The notes beneath the pieces were generated by a model that was not told the DNA's origin, did no database searches, and worked only from the letters and a program-made list of their open reading frames with translations. Position numbers and translations under genes: made by a program. Positions 24,726-33,367 of a DNA stretch of 39,372 nucleotides are shown here, in pieces. Each line of letters opens with the position of its first letter. Positions within the stretch are counted from its first letter, which is position 1. Origin of the DNA: Candidatus Bacteroides merdavium (lineage in GTDB: Bacteria; Bacteroidota; Bacteroidia; Bacteroidales; Bacteroidaceae); assembly GCA_019116805.1 (NCBI GenBank), contig DXAV01000006.1, positions 1 to 39,372 on the forward strand, in the 5' to 3' direction.

Positions 24726-26015
24726 TCACCTGTTGAGCCACGGCTCGGGGTTGAGCTTCTCCTTCTCCTTGCGCAGCTGGAAGTGGAGCACCGTGCGTCC
24801 GCCGTCTGCCCCGTCGGAGAAGATGGAACCGAGTGCCTGCCCCGTCTTTACTACATCGTCTGCCTTGACCGAGGCCGAGGACAGGTTGCAATAGACGGAA
24901 ATATAGGCCCCGTGGCGCACGAGGATGTTGAACAGCCCGTTCAGCTGGAACACGGCGGCCACCTTTCCGTTAAATACGGCCCGTGCCTGCGCTCCCGGCT
25001 TGGCCTGGATGTCGATACCCTTGTTGTCAAGCTTCACGCCCCGCAGGCCGGGTACGGTATATTCACCATAACGGCTGGTGATGATGTAAGGTCCTGTGAC
25101 GGGAACGGGCAGCTTGCCCCGGTTGCTGACAAAACTGCCGGAGAGTTCGCGGTCGGCCTTGTTCATGGTATAAGCCTCCAGCGGAGTTACCTCAGATTTG
25201 GCAGGAGAACCTCCCCTCTTATCCTCCGTCTTCTTGCGTACGGACGCTTCCTTACGAGCCTCTTCCTCAGCACGCTTGCGAGCCTTCTCTATCTCTTCGG
25301 CTATCAGGCGGTCAATGCGGGCATTCAGCTGGTTGGCTTCCTTGCGCTTCTTGCTGATTTCGCTTTGCAGGCTGCGCTGCTTCTTGCGCAGATTGTTTAC
25401 CAGCGCTTTCTGCTCTTTTTCTTGCTTTTCAAGCGTAGCCTTCTCGTCCTCACGTTCTTTCAACAAACCTTCCTTGGCCTTGCGCGCCTCAGTCAGTTCT
25501 GTGCGCTTGTCGCTAATCTGCTTCTGTTTCTTCTGTATCTCCTCACCCTGTATGCGCTGATAGGAAGCATACTCACGGACGTAACGCAAACGGCGATACG
25601 TCTGTTCCAAAGTAGAAGCCGAAAAAATAAACAGCAACTTATCCTGAATGGTGTGATTGCGGTAAAGGTAGTTGACCGAAGCCGCATACTTGGTTTTCTT
25701 GTCCTTCAGTTCCTTTTGTAGCTGGGTGAGTTGACGTTGCAGGGAAACCAGTTCCTTGTCTATCAGGTCCACATCGCGGTTGATGGCAAGGATGTAACGC
25801 TTGCGCTCCTCAATCTGCCCCGTCAATGCAGCCAGGCCTTTCAACTGACTGCCCACATTCTTTGTGGTAGTCTTCAGCAAGCTTTCCGACTCGGCTATCT
25901 GCTTCTGCAAGGCACCACGCTTATTTTCCAGCTCCTTAATCAGCTTGTTAGACTGGGCCATCAGAGGGCACAGCAGACAGAAGTATGTCGCCAACACACA
26001 CAAGAACCGCCTCAT
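24726..26015 (-). CDS. EnvC-like murein hydrolase activator (degenerate M23/LytM domain)
   Basis: A 429-aa exported protein: signal peptide to about residue 20, then a long coiled coil (about 22-255) rich in Lys, Glu and Gln, and a C-terminal LytM domain (about 300-429). Active M23 peptidases use HxxxD and HxH zinc motifs. Here the first reads NKGID (His replaced by Asn) and the second HFQ (last His replaced by Gln), so the domain is almost certainly not a peptidase. The same pattern is known in E. coli EnvC, which activates amidases to split septal peptidoglycan. It is the last gene of the dut operon; its ATG overlaps the stop of the DUF4292 gene. The cognate amidase is not in the window. 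Confidence 0.9.
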   Translation of the reverse strand: MRRFLCVLATYFCLLCPLMAQSNKLIKELENKRGALQKQIAESESLLKTTTKNVGSQLKGLAALTGQIEERKRYILAINRDVDLIDKELVSLQRQLTQLQKELKDKKTKYAASVNYLYRNHTIQDKLLFIFSASTLEQTYRRLRYVREYASYQRIQGEEIQKKQKQISDKRTELTEARKAKEGLLKEREDEKATLEKQEKEQKALVNNLRKKQRSLQSEISKKRKEANQLNARIDRLIAEEIEKARKRAEEEARKEASVRKKTEDKRGGSPAKSEVTPLEAYTMNKADRELSGSFVSNRGKLPVPVTGPYIITSRYGEYTVPGLRGVKLDNKGIDIQAKPGAQARAVFNGKVAAVFQLNGLFNILVRHGAYISVYCNLSSASVKADDVVKTGQALGSIFSDGADGGRTVLHFQLRKEKEKLNPEPWLNR

Positions 26016-26602
26016 AGACTCATCAGCAATTCAAGAAGTTCATAAAGTTCCACCCTCTGATAGCGGGACGACAACTCAGTAGGCGTCATGTTAAACGGCT
26101 TGGTAGAGAAATCCGTCAATTCTATCTTTCCTTTTTCCAGCGAGGGGATACCCAACTCGATGCCGGTCAGTGTATTCTTGCCGCCGGGACGCGATGCAGC
26201 ATAGAGCAATTTTTCCAAATGCCGAAAGGTAGCCTTCTTAGGAAGCATACCCTTCAGTTCCTGACGTGAAGCCTGTACATAACGCTTGCCCATACGGTCC
26301 ACCAAAATCACTTCATCGGGAGTAATATCGATACGGGCAACTTCCGAACGCAATATTGGCATGAGGAAAGAAAGCTGCATGCGCTCGCCTGCCTTCAGCT
26401 TCATCGTACCGTTAACCGTCAGCACGGCCTCCTTTGTCGGTACGGTCAATACAACTTTGGACGACAGGAAGCCTGTTTCAGACTTGTCGCTTTCAACCTG
26501 TCGGGAAGTCTTACATCCGGCCAGCCCTATCAGTAAAGCCATCAGCCACACCAACCGTAATAACGGCCGGTAACGCAAAGGTTTCGTTGTTTTCATCATC
26601 AT
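26012..26602 (-). CDS. DUF4292 outer-membrane-type lipoprotein
   Basis: A 196-aa lipoprotein with signal peptide and lipobox LAGC (Cys about residue 30). Three tandem ATGs open the gene and the first overlaps the TPR gene's stop (ATGA). The mature part is predominantly beta with a LolB/LolA-like feel (VLTVNGTMKLKAGERMQLSF), and matches the DUF4292 family typical of Bacteroidetes. It sits between a TPR lipoprotein and the EnvC-like protein in all-overlapping arrangement, which suggests a joint role at the cell envelope. The molecular function is unknown; a lipid or lipoprotein carrier is possible from the fold. Confidence 0.8.
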   Translation of the reverse strand: MMMKTTKPLRYRPLLRLVWLMALLIGLAGCKTSRQVESDKSETGFLSSKVVLTVPTKEAVLTVNGTMKLKAGERMQLSFLMPILRSEVARIDITPDEVILVDRMGKRYVQASRQELKGMLPKKATFRHLEKLLYAASRPGGKNTLTGIELGIPSLEKGKIELTDFSTKPFNMTPTELSSRYQRVELYELLELLMSL

Positions 26603-28392
26603 TCAGTCTTTTTTTCCGGTTCGGTTATATATTTCCGTAACTTTATCTTCTGCTTCAATGTTTTCGAGTCACTACCCATATCGAGAGCCTCCTGCCAGTA
26701 TTTCACGGCTTGTTCGACCTCATTTACCATATAATAGATGTCACCGCAATGTTCCACTACCTCGGCACTCTTCTCTTCCTCGCTCTTCATGGCCTGGTCG
26801 ATGTACAGACGAGCCTCGGCATAATTGCCCTTCTCAAACAGAATCCAAGCGTACGTATCCAGATAGGTGGCATTCTGCGGTTCGGCCTTCACCGTCTTGT
26901 AGCTCATCTCCTCGGCCTTATCCAAGTTCTTGCGTTCCAAAGAAAGATAGTAAGCATAGTTATTCAAAGCACCAATATTATTGGGATTATAAACCAAAGC
27001 TGAATCGTAGGCTGCATACGCCTCTTCGTTACAATTCTTCGTATGCCAGGCATCGCCGATGATAGCATAGAAGTCGGACACCACTTCCTTCTTACTGTCC
27101 TTGGTAACATGTGTCAATGCCTTGCGACAGATATCAAGAGCATCGTCGATCCGTTCAGCCTGATTGTAGGCGATAGCCAGGTAGAAATAGAACTCCAGCA
27201 TGTCAGGATTAGCCTCAACACCTGCTTCACACAGACGAATAATTTCCTTGTAATCCTCGCTACGAACAGCTTCACCCAGCAGTGTCATGCGGGCTGCTGT
27301 GTTGGTGGGATCAATGTCTATCACTTTATTGAGTACCGGTACCGACTGTTTGTTCATGCCCTTGGAAAGAAGGTATTGGGCATAAAGCATCGGCATATTG
27401 GCATCGTCGGTATCCTGTTCCATAATGCGATCGAATAAAGTAATGATACGTGTGCTGTCCTTACCGGCCTGTTCATTCTGCACAATCAGGCGGCGCATCA
27501 CTTCCATTTTGGTAACCGGTTCCACTTTCTTGTTCAACAGGATGGTGTCGAGCTGTAGGTCGTAGAGTTCCTTCTGCCCGGTCTCTTCATAATAAGAGGC
27601 CATTGAATAGAGAGCCATCGCATTATCCGGTTCTTCAGCCAACACTTTCTGATAAAGCGCATGGGCTTCCTCTGCCTTACCATTTTCCAGATAGACATCA
27701 CCCAGGACAACCTGATACCGAAGGTCATTGGGATATTCCGTCACCAGACTTTCCATCTCACGAAAAGCATTCTTACGGTCGTCCTGCTGCAAATAGATAC
27801 GGAATTTCTCCATACTGATCTGTTCGCTCTTGCCTAATTTCTCTTCCAATCGGTTGAGCAGCACCAGCACCTTGTCGTATTGTTGCTGGCGGTTATAGAT
27901 GTCCAGTAAGTTATAAACAGGATCCAGTTTGTCAGGAAAGCGTATTGCCATATCCTCCAATAAGCTGATGGACTTATCCGTTTCTTTCTGCTGCTGATAC
28001 AAGTTCACCAACCCCTGGGCATACCAATAATTGTCAGGAGCATAGTACACAGCTTTTTCCAACGAGGATAACGCCTGCTTTTCCTGCTTCAGCGCCATAT
28101 AATACTGGGACAGTTCGAACAATGCCGAAGGCGCATTAGGACGGATGCGCAAGCAATGCTGCAGCAAATCAAACGCCGCATCATACTTCTGTTGGGTCTT
28201 CAACCGTGCAGCCTCCAAGAAGAAATAGTCATACTTGCGTTGGAGTGCCGGAGCCAGTGTATCCTCTGGCATGGCTACAACGGCCTTTCTGCGAGAAGCC
28301 TCTCCGTTACCCCGGTGTACTGTCCCGCACGAAATCAGCAGGCAAATCACGAGCAGTACGCCCAATCCTCCATTCAATTTATATTTCATCAC
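26599..28392 (-). CDS. Tetratricopeptide-repeat lipoprotein
   Basis: A 597-aa lipoprotein: signal peptide with lipobox LISC (Cys about residue 22), then about 14 TPR-type helical repeats from residue 50 to the end (for example AFDLLQHCLRIRPNAPSALF, MALYSMASYYEETGQ, YAAYDSALVYNPNNIGALNN). TPR arrays act as scaffolds for protein complexes. The stop codon overlaps the start of the DUF4292 gene and it follows dut by 30 bp, so it belongs to one operon with the EnvC-like protein. Its partner is probably an envelope protein, perhaps one of these neighbours. No enzymatic domain is visible. Confidence 0.85.
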   Translation of the reverse strand: MMKYKLNGGLGVLLVICLLISCGTVHRGNGEASRRKAVVAMPEDTLAPALQRKYDYFFLEAARLKTQQKYDAAFDLLQHCLRIRPNAPSALFELSQYYMALKQEKQALSSLEKAVYYAPDNYWYAQGLVNLYQQQKETDKSISLLEDMAIRFPDKLDPVYNLLDIYNRQQQYDKVLVLLNRLEEKLGKSEQISMEKFRIYLQQDDRKNAFREMESLVTEYPNDLRYQVVLGDVYLENGKAEEAHALYQKVLAEEPDNAMALYSMASYYEETGQKELYDLQLDTILLNKKVEPVTKMEVMRRLIVQNEQAGKDSTRIITLFDRIMEQDTDDANMPMLYAQYLLSKGMNKQSVPVLNKVIDIDPTNTAARMTLLGEAVRSEDYKEIIRLCEAGVEANPDMLEFYFYLAIAYNQAERIDDALDICRKALTHVTKDSKKEVVSDFYAIIGDAWHTKNCNEEAYAAYDSALVYNPNNIGALNNYAYYLSLERKNLDKAEEMSYKTVKAEPQNATYLDTYAWILFEKGNYAEARLYIDQAMKSEEEKSAEVVEHCGDIYYMVNEVEQAVKYWQEALDMGSDSKTLKQKIKLRKYITEPEKKTE

Positions 28393-28422
28393 TTACTTCA
28401 TTCATTTTTTCATTCACAAATA

Positions 28423-28857
28423 TTACACACCGGTATGCCCGAAACCTCCGGCTCCGCGCTGTGTTTCATTCAGCACGTCCACCTCTTCCCAGACAGCCTG
28501 CTCATGGCGGGCTATCACCATCTGTGCAATACGCTCACCGTCTTCTATGACAAACGGATCAGACGACAAATTAATCAGAATAACACAGATTTCACCCCGA
28601 TAATCAGCATCTATCGTACCAGGAGAATTGAGTACCGTTACTCCTTTCTTCAGAGCCAGTCCGCTACGAGGGCGCACCTGCGCTTCGAAACCGGGAGGCA
28701 AAGCTATATATAGGCCGGTAGGCACCAGACAACGCTGCATCGGAGCAAGCGTCATCGGTTCGGAAAGATTGGCACGCAAGTCCATGCCTGCCGACAACTC
28801 GGTGGCATAGGCCGGAAGCGGATGCTTCGAACGGTTGATAATCTGTACTTTCAGCAT
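28423..28857 (-). CDS. dut: dUTP diphosphatase
   Basis: A 144-aa trimeric dUTPase that hydrolyses dUTP to dUMP and pyrophosphate, keeping uracil out of DNA and feeding dTMP synthesis. All five family motifs are present: [38 protein letters not shown] and the flexible C-terminal [10 protein letters not shown] that closes over the substrate. The length is standard. It leads the operon dut - TPR - DUF4292 - envC-like and is divergent from the dGTPase gene, so two dNTP-pool enzymes share a promoter region. Confidence 0.98.
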   Translation of the reverse strand: MLKVQIINRSKHPLPAYATELSAGMDLRANLSEPMTLAPMQRCLVPTGLYIALPPGFEAQVRPRSGLALKKGVTVLNSPGTIDADYRGEICVILINLSSDPFVIEDGERIAQMVIARHEQAVWEEVDVLNETQRGAGGFGHTGV

Positions 28858-28929
28858 ATTGGGTCTTGTTTTACTAAATTTATGTACTTATTTAACGGGC
28901 GAAAGTACGGATTTTGAAGCAAATAGTCA

Positions 28930-28937
28930 TACATTTG
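28930..28937 (+). promoter_or_regulatory. -7 box for the dGTPase gene
   Basis: TACATTTG followed by C matches the Bacteroides -7 consensus, 59 bases before the ATG at 28997 and within the divergent dut-dgt region. A weaker minus-strand match (TACTTTCG, 28900-28907) could serve dut. Confidence 0.5.
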
Positions 28938-28996
28938 CAGTTAAATAATAGTAACCGTATTTGTATTTTATCAAACATCAAGCCCACATACAGCCC

Positions 28997-30328
28997 ATGA
29001 TGAACTGGAACACCCTCCTGTCAGCCAAGCGTTTCGGACTGGAAGAGTACCATCAGGAACGCCACGAGAACCGCTCTGAATTCCAACGCGACTATGACCG
29101 TCTGGTCTTCTCGGCCCCCTTCCGCCGCCTACAGAATAAAACACAAGTCTTTCCTCTGCCGGGCAGTATCTTCGTGCACAACCGATTGACACATAGCCTG
29201 GAAGTATCTTGCGTAGGGCGTTCGTTGGGTAACGACGTCGCCAAAGGTATCCTGGCACGTCAACCGGAGCTACAACAAAGTTTTCTGCCGGAGATCGGAT
29301 CCATCGTATCGGCAGCCTGCCTGGCACACGATTTGGGCAATCCTCCCTTCGGGCACTCGGGCGAGAAAGCCATTTCCACATTCTTTTCCGAAGGAAAGGG
29401 ACTTGCCTTAAAACCGCAACTGACAGACACGCAATGGGAAGATTTTACCCACTTTGAAGGAAACGCCAATGCTTTCCGACTGCTAACCCACCAGTTCGAA
29501 GGGAGGAGGCCCGGTGGGTTCGTACTGACCTACTCCACCCTGGCCAGTATCGTAAAATACCCCTTTTCATCGAGTCTGGCAGGACAAAAACAGAAATTCG
29601 GCTTCTTCATCAGCGAAGAGGCAAGCTTCCGCCGCATAGCCGAAGAGCTGGGTATGATGAAACTGAACGACCTGCCGCTGAAGTATACCCGCCATCCGCT
29701 GGTTTACCTGGTCGAGGCTGCAGACGACATCTGCTATCAGATGATGGACATCGAAGACGCGCACAAGCTAAAGATACTGACAACCGACGAAACCAAAGGC
29801 TTACTCCTTTCTTACTTCAACGACGCGCGCAAGGCCCACATGGAGCAGACACTAAAGATTGTGAGCGATATCAACGAACAGATTGCTTACCTGCGCTCCT
29901 GCGTCATCGGGCTGCTGATACGCGAATGCACCCAGGCCTTCCTGAACAATGAAAAGCAGATATTGGCAGGGAGATTTGCAGGTGCACTCATCAAGCACAT
30001 CAATTCTCTGCCAGCCAAAGCCTACAAGGAATGCGCAGAAATATCATTTGAGAAAATATACCGTTCACGCGATGTACTCGACATCGAACTGGCCGGTTTC
30101 CGTATCATCGGCACCCTACTGGAGCTAATGACCGACGCCGTCTGCTCGCCCGAGAAAACCTACTCCAAACTGCTTATCAACCGCGTATCCAGCCAATATA
30201 ACATAAAATCGCCCGTATTCTACGAAAGAATACAGGCGGTATTGGATTATATCTCAGGCATGACGGATGTCTTCGCCCTCGACCTCTATCGGAAAATAAA
30301 CGGGAACAGCCTGCCGGAAATCAGCTGA
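28997..30328 (+). CDS. dgt: Deoxyguanosinetriphosphate triphosphohydrolase (dGTPase)
   Basis: A 443-aa HD-domain phosphohydrolase that splits dGTP or related dNTPs to the nucleoside and triphosphate. I start it at 28997 (MMNWNTLLS); an open extension upstream to 28961 starts close to the -7 box and lacks family-like sequence. HD metal residues appear as HNRLTHSLEVS and AHDLGNPPFGHSGE, with a later YLVEAADDICYQMMDIED supplying the final Asp. The arginine-rich FSAPFRRLQNKTQV region before the HD is typical of dGTPases. It is divergent from dut and ends 12 bp from the convergent glsB. Confidence 0.95.
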   Translation: MMNWNTLLSAKRFGLEEYHQERHENRSEFQRDYDRLVFSAPFRRLQNKTQVFPLPGSIFVHNRLTHSLEVSCVGRSLGNDVAKGILARQPELQQSFLPEIGSIVSAACLAHDLGNPPFGHSGEKAISTFFSEGKGLALKPQLTDTQWEDFTHFEGNANAFRLLTHQFEGRRPGGFVLTYSTLASIVKYPFSSSLAGQKQKFGFFISEEASFRRIAEELGMMKLNDLPLKYTRHPLVYLVEAADDICYQMMDIEDAHKLKILTTDETKGLLLSYFNDARKAHMEQTLKIVSDINEQIAYLRSCVIGLLIRECTQAFLNNEKQILAGRFAGALIKHINSLPAKAYKECAEISFEKIYRSRDVLDIELAGFRIIGTLLELMTDAVCSPEKTYSKLLINRVSSQYNIKSPVFYERIQAVLDYISGMTDVFALDLYRKINGNSLPEIS

Positions 30329-30340
30329 TCTCTCAAGCCG

Positions 30341-31315
30341 TCAAGACTTCTTGTTGAAGACGAAACGGTTCACATCCTGTTCATTCTCGACGAACGACTG
30401 AATGTGACGGATACGTTTTTCGGCCAATATCTCATCAACGGCTATCAGAATACCAGTTTCCTCCACATCACCAAACTCGTAATTGATAGCCGTACCGAAC
30501 ATGCGCATCGTAGGACTCAAACTCATGTAGGCATTGACTAACGGCGGGATGTTATAACCGAACTTACGGATCTCCGTATTCAGTATCTTATAATCCTCCT
30601 TGAACGAGTCTTTACAGAAGAGAGCGGCCAAATCCTTCTCGTCAGCCTCCAATTTCAGCGGTTCCATCGGATAAACAAGACCTTCTTTGTCGCCGAAATG
30701 CTTATGCAGGAAGTAAAGAATCATGTCACGTCCCAAGCGGTGATAACTGGGATACATAGTCACCTTGCCAAAGAAGTATTTCACATTGGGCATTACCACC
30801 GTCAGCGCACCCAACCCGTCCCAAAGGTTATCCAAGGCGAAAAGGCCTTTGCTGTCCGTACGGGTGGACTGATATTCCAAGGTCACGAAAGAACGACCCA
30901 GTTCGATGGTGGTAGGCAAATAATCCTTCAAGAACTTTTCGGAAAAATGAAACATATGGGAAGTGGCAAGAATAGGCGCTCCTTGCTCGTCGAATCTCAC
31001 ATCCGTACCCAATATATACCGGTATCCTCCCAATATTTCCTCTGCTTCCGGATTCCACACAATCAATTGCTTGTAGGGATTTTCCATCGTGTCATACTCA
31101 TCAATGTCCATCGACATACCTGTTCCTCCTCCGGCAGCCCGGAAAGCGATTTCACGCAGACGCCCAATCTCTCTCATCGTATTCGGAGCGTTATGTGCAG
31201 TCACTATATATATATGATTGTTGCTACGGTTTGTCATACGCAGACGTTTGTCTTCCGTCAGTTCCGCTTTCAGCAGTTCCTTATCAACCGGTGCTATCAC
31301 TTCTTCCATACTCAT
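30341..31315 (-). CDS. glsB: Glycine N-acyltransferase for glycine lipids (GNAT/hemolysin type)
   Basis: A GNAT-fold acyltransferase of about 324 aa. The open frame runs on to a TTG at 31327, but ATGs at 31315 and 31309 are better; an AAGG lies at good distance before 31309. Visible features are REIGRLREIAFRAAGGGTG near the N-terminus, ILGGYRYILG, and IELGRSFV, as in the N-acyltransferases that make the first step of ornithine and glycine lipids. In B. thetaiotaomicron the homologous pair BT3459/BT3458 (GlsB/GlsA, recalled) makes N-acyl-glycine and then the diacylated glycine lipid. The adjacent upstream acyltransferase gene (23 bp) completes the pair. The substrate is inferred from this pairing. 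Confidence 0.82.
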   Translation of the reverse strand: MSMEEVIAPVDKELLKAELTEDKRLRMTNRSNNHIYIVTAHNAPNTMREIGRLREIAFRAAGGGTGMSMDIDEYDTMENPYKQLIVWNPEAEEILGGYRYILGTDVRFDEQGAPILATSHMFHFSEKFLKDYLPTTIELGRSFVTLEYQSTRTDSKGLFALDNLWDGLGALTVVMPNVKYFFGKVTMYPSYHRLGRDMILYFLHKHFGDKEGLVYPMEPLKLEADEKDLAALFCKDSFKEDYKILNTEIRKFGYNIPPLVNAYMSLSPTMRMFGTAINYEFGDVEETGILIAVDEILAEKRIRHIQSFVENEQDVNRFVFNKKS

Positions 31316-31338
31316 ACCTTTTTTCAAAAATCAATGTC

Positions 31339-32160
31339 CTATAACTTATATACGATATCTCTAACATATTGAGCCCACTGAACAGGTGTCCGAGACTTGT
31401 CGAATGTCTGCCAAGGAATAGGTTTGCCAATGGTTACCGTGAACGTTTTATGGCGGTTCTTCAACATCTCGTCAGCCAAATAAAGCATCGCAATATTGAA
31501 CTTGATACCCAAAAACTTGCACAGGTTGGCCAAGTTGTAGAAGAAATCGGAATTACGACCCTCAAAATGAATGGGAACAACATCCCGCTGATGCTCCACG
31601 CTCTTTACAATAAATGCCTTCTTCCAATCCAAGTCCGCAATCACTCCACCCTTCTGACGGCGGGAGCAAAGTCCGGCAGGGAACATAATGAGTTGGTTGT
31701 CCGAAGCGAAACCTGCTTCAACCAGTTTCGGAAAGTCCTTGGCCTGCCGCCCGGTCTTGTTGATAGGAATGCAAAGCGGAGCCAGGCCGCGGAGGTTCAT
31801 CAACAGGTCGTTAACCAAATATTTCACCTTACCTCCATAATGAGTTCCCAGAACATAGCCTAATGCAATGCCGTCCTGTCCCCCCAACGGATGGTTGGAA
31901 ACGAACGTACACAACCTGTCATCAGGCAGGTTCTCCAGCCCCTTTACTTCAATCTTGGCATCCAGAAAATCCAGACATGCCTCCAAAAAGTCAACCCCGA
32001 CTTTGTCTTTCGATCCACGTAAAAAAACATTCAGTTCATCCTGATGAACAATGTGTTTCAGATACGATACCACGAAACGAGGCACGTAGCGCGACTGCTT
32101 CGGCGCTTTCTCCCGAAGAATTCTGTCGATGTCTATTAAAAACAGTGAGTCATCCCCCAT
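31339..32160 (-). CDS. glsA: O-acyltransferase for glycine lipids (PlsC-like)
   Basis: A 273-aa lysophospholipid-acyltransferase-like enzyme. I start it at 32160 (MGDDSLF); the frame extends to a TTG at 32187 that is part of the -7 box. The catalytic motif reads NHPLGGQDG, with His and Asp separated by five residues rather than four, as in the hemolysin/OlsA-like branch. FPAGLCSRRQKG follows as the phosphate-binding block. It probably adds the second fatty acid to the hydroxyl of N-acyl-(3-hydroxyacyl)-glycine, acting at the inner face of the inner membrane. It is first in a two-gene operon with glsB and has a well-formed promoter. Confidence 0.82.
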   Translation of the reverse strand: MGDDSLFLIDIDRILREKAPKQSRYVPRFVVSYLKHIVHQDELNVFLRGSKDKVGVDFLEACLDFLDAKIEVKGLENLPDDRLCTFVSNHPLGGQDGIALGYVLGTHYGGKVKYLVNDLLMNLRGLAPLCIPINKTGRQAKDFPKLVEAGFASDNQLIMFPAGLCSRRQKGGVIADLDWKKAFIVKSVEHQRDVVPIHFEGRNSDFFYNLANLCKFLGIKFNIAMLYLADEMLKNRHKTFTVTIGKPIPWQTFDKSRTPVQWAQYVRDIVYKL

Positions 32161-32184
32161 GCACTTTCCAGATAAATAACTGCG

Positions 32185-32217
32185 CAAAATTAACGCTTCT
32201 TTTTAATTCTATGCAAA
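32185..32217 (-). promoter_or_regulatory. Promoter of the glsA-glsB operon
   Basis: On the minus strand TTTG (32214-32217) is followed after 21 bases by TAATTTTG (32185-32192). Both elements match the Bacteroides -33/-7 consensus at accepted spacing. It begins 25 bases before the ATG at 32160 and is one of the best promoters in the window. Confidence 0.7.
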
Positions 32218-32386
32218 GATTTGATAGAAAATACACCTGAAAGCTGACAAAAAACACCCAAAAACTATCAATAGTCAGTTTCTCCCCCTATTCATACCTG
32301 TTTTCCGGCAGCCTTACCCATAAATAGTTCGTAACATTGCATCGTCGGAACAAAAGTACGACAATTAATTCTTTAACACACGTAAT

Positions 32387-32890
32387 ATGAACAGTGTAAC
32401 TTTTACAAAAGCCCTTGTCGGGGTACAAGACGACTTACTACGTTTCGCATACAAGCTGACCGCAGATTATGAAGATGCCAACGACCTGTTGCAGGAAACT
32501 TCCTTGAAGGCCCTTGACAACGAAGACAAATACACCCCCGAAACCAATTTCAAAGGATGGGTATATACGATTATGCGCAATATTTTCATCAACAACTATC
32601 GTAAGATGATGCGCGACCAAACCTTCGTGGATCAAACAGACAACCAATACCACTTGAACACCCCCAACGACAATTTGTTCGAGAGCACCGAAGCCAATTA
32701 CGACTTGAAAGAGATGCGTCGCATCGTCAACGCGCTGCCTAAGGAATACCGCGTCCCCTTCTCCATGCACGTAGCCGGATTCAAGTACCGTGAGATTGCC
32801 GAAAAGCTGGACCTCCCTTTGGGTACCGTTAAAAGCCGCATCTTCTTCACACGACAGAAGCTGCAACGCGAATTGAAAGATTTCATATAA
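32387..32890 (+). CDS. ECF-type RNA polymerase sigma factor
   Basis: A 167-aa sigma-70-family factor of the extracytoplasmic-function type. Region 2 spans about 10-80 (DLLRFAYKLTADYEDANDLLQE, then NFKGWVYTIMRNIFINNYRK) and binds the -10 element and core; region 4 spans about 108-165, with the helix-turn-helix YREIAEKLDLPLGTVKSRIF. Regions 1.1 and 3 are absent, as usual. No anti-sigma factor with a transmembrane helix follows it; the next gene is rsmH. It resembles the stress-type ECF factors of Bacteroides, such as EcfO, but the trigger and regulon are not shown. A terminator follows, so it is transcribed alone. Confidence 0.93.
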   Translation: MNSVTFTKALVGVQDDLLRFAYKLTADYEDANDLLQETSLKALDNEDKYTPETNFKGWVYTIMRNIFINNYRKMMRDQTFVDQTDNQYHLNTPNDNLFESTEANYDLKEMRRIVNALPKEYRVPFSMHVAGFKYREIAEKLDLPLGTVKSRIFFTRQKLQRELKDFI

Positions 32891-32968
32891 AAGAACCTAA
32901 CCTCTTAGCGAAATACAAGCGTCTGTTTTACCTAAAAAAGACCGCGTATATTTTTAGTTGTGCAAATG

Positions 32969-33008
32969 AAAGGGCAGGCTTCATCCGAAGTCTGTCCTTT
33001 CTATTATT
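32969..33008 (+). terminator. Terminator of the sigma-factor gene
   Basis: AAAGGGCAGGCTTC (32969-32982) and GAAGTCTGTCCTTT (32987-33000) form a 14-bp stem with two G-U pairs and a 4-nt loop, followed by a T-rich CTATTATT. Confidence 0.8.
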
Positions 33009-33367
33009 CCTACAACAAAGGGATACACCATTCATTACCCCCCAATAAAAGCGCTCTAAGTCCAAGGCCAAGACCCTACTACAACCATTGATTATCAAAC
33101 ATTTGCGAACCATCAGCAAATAATCACTAATTCTTACATCTCAAAGCGTAAACCACACGAAAGATCATCTCCCCCACACAGCCGCTGACCATTCCGAAAG
33201 CACAAGCCCCATCCCACTTAAAGTATCGTTCGCACAAGTCTTCAGAAACACCTGCAAACAAGGAGTTTAAGGCTGTTGAAAACTTGTTTATGGTTTTTTG
33301 CAGAAATCTTGCCTGTAATTGTAGAGAAATGCGTACTTTTACAGCCGTTTATATAACTAAGGTGTAA
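33009..33367. other. Upstream region of the dcw cluster, no mraZ
   Basis: About 360 bases without a gene. No MraZ-like reading frame or remnant was seen on the plus strand. Near the end, TACTTTTA (33334-33341) is a 7-of-8 match to the -7 consensus and could drive rsmH. Confidence 0.5.

Noticed and set aside
23754..25721. A 655-codon frame running through the M20 gene and the antisense of the EnvC-like gene
   Set aside because: Crosses two well-supported genes in other frames and has Arg/Pro/Gly-rich low-complexity content without any motif.
33009..33367. A degraded mraZ before rsmH
   Set aside because: I looked for MraZ-like segments in the three plus frames and saw none.
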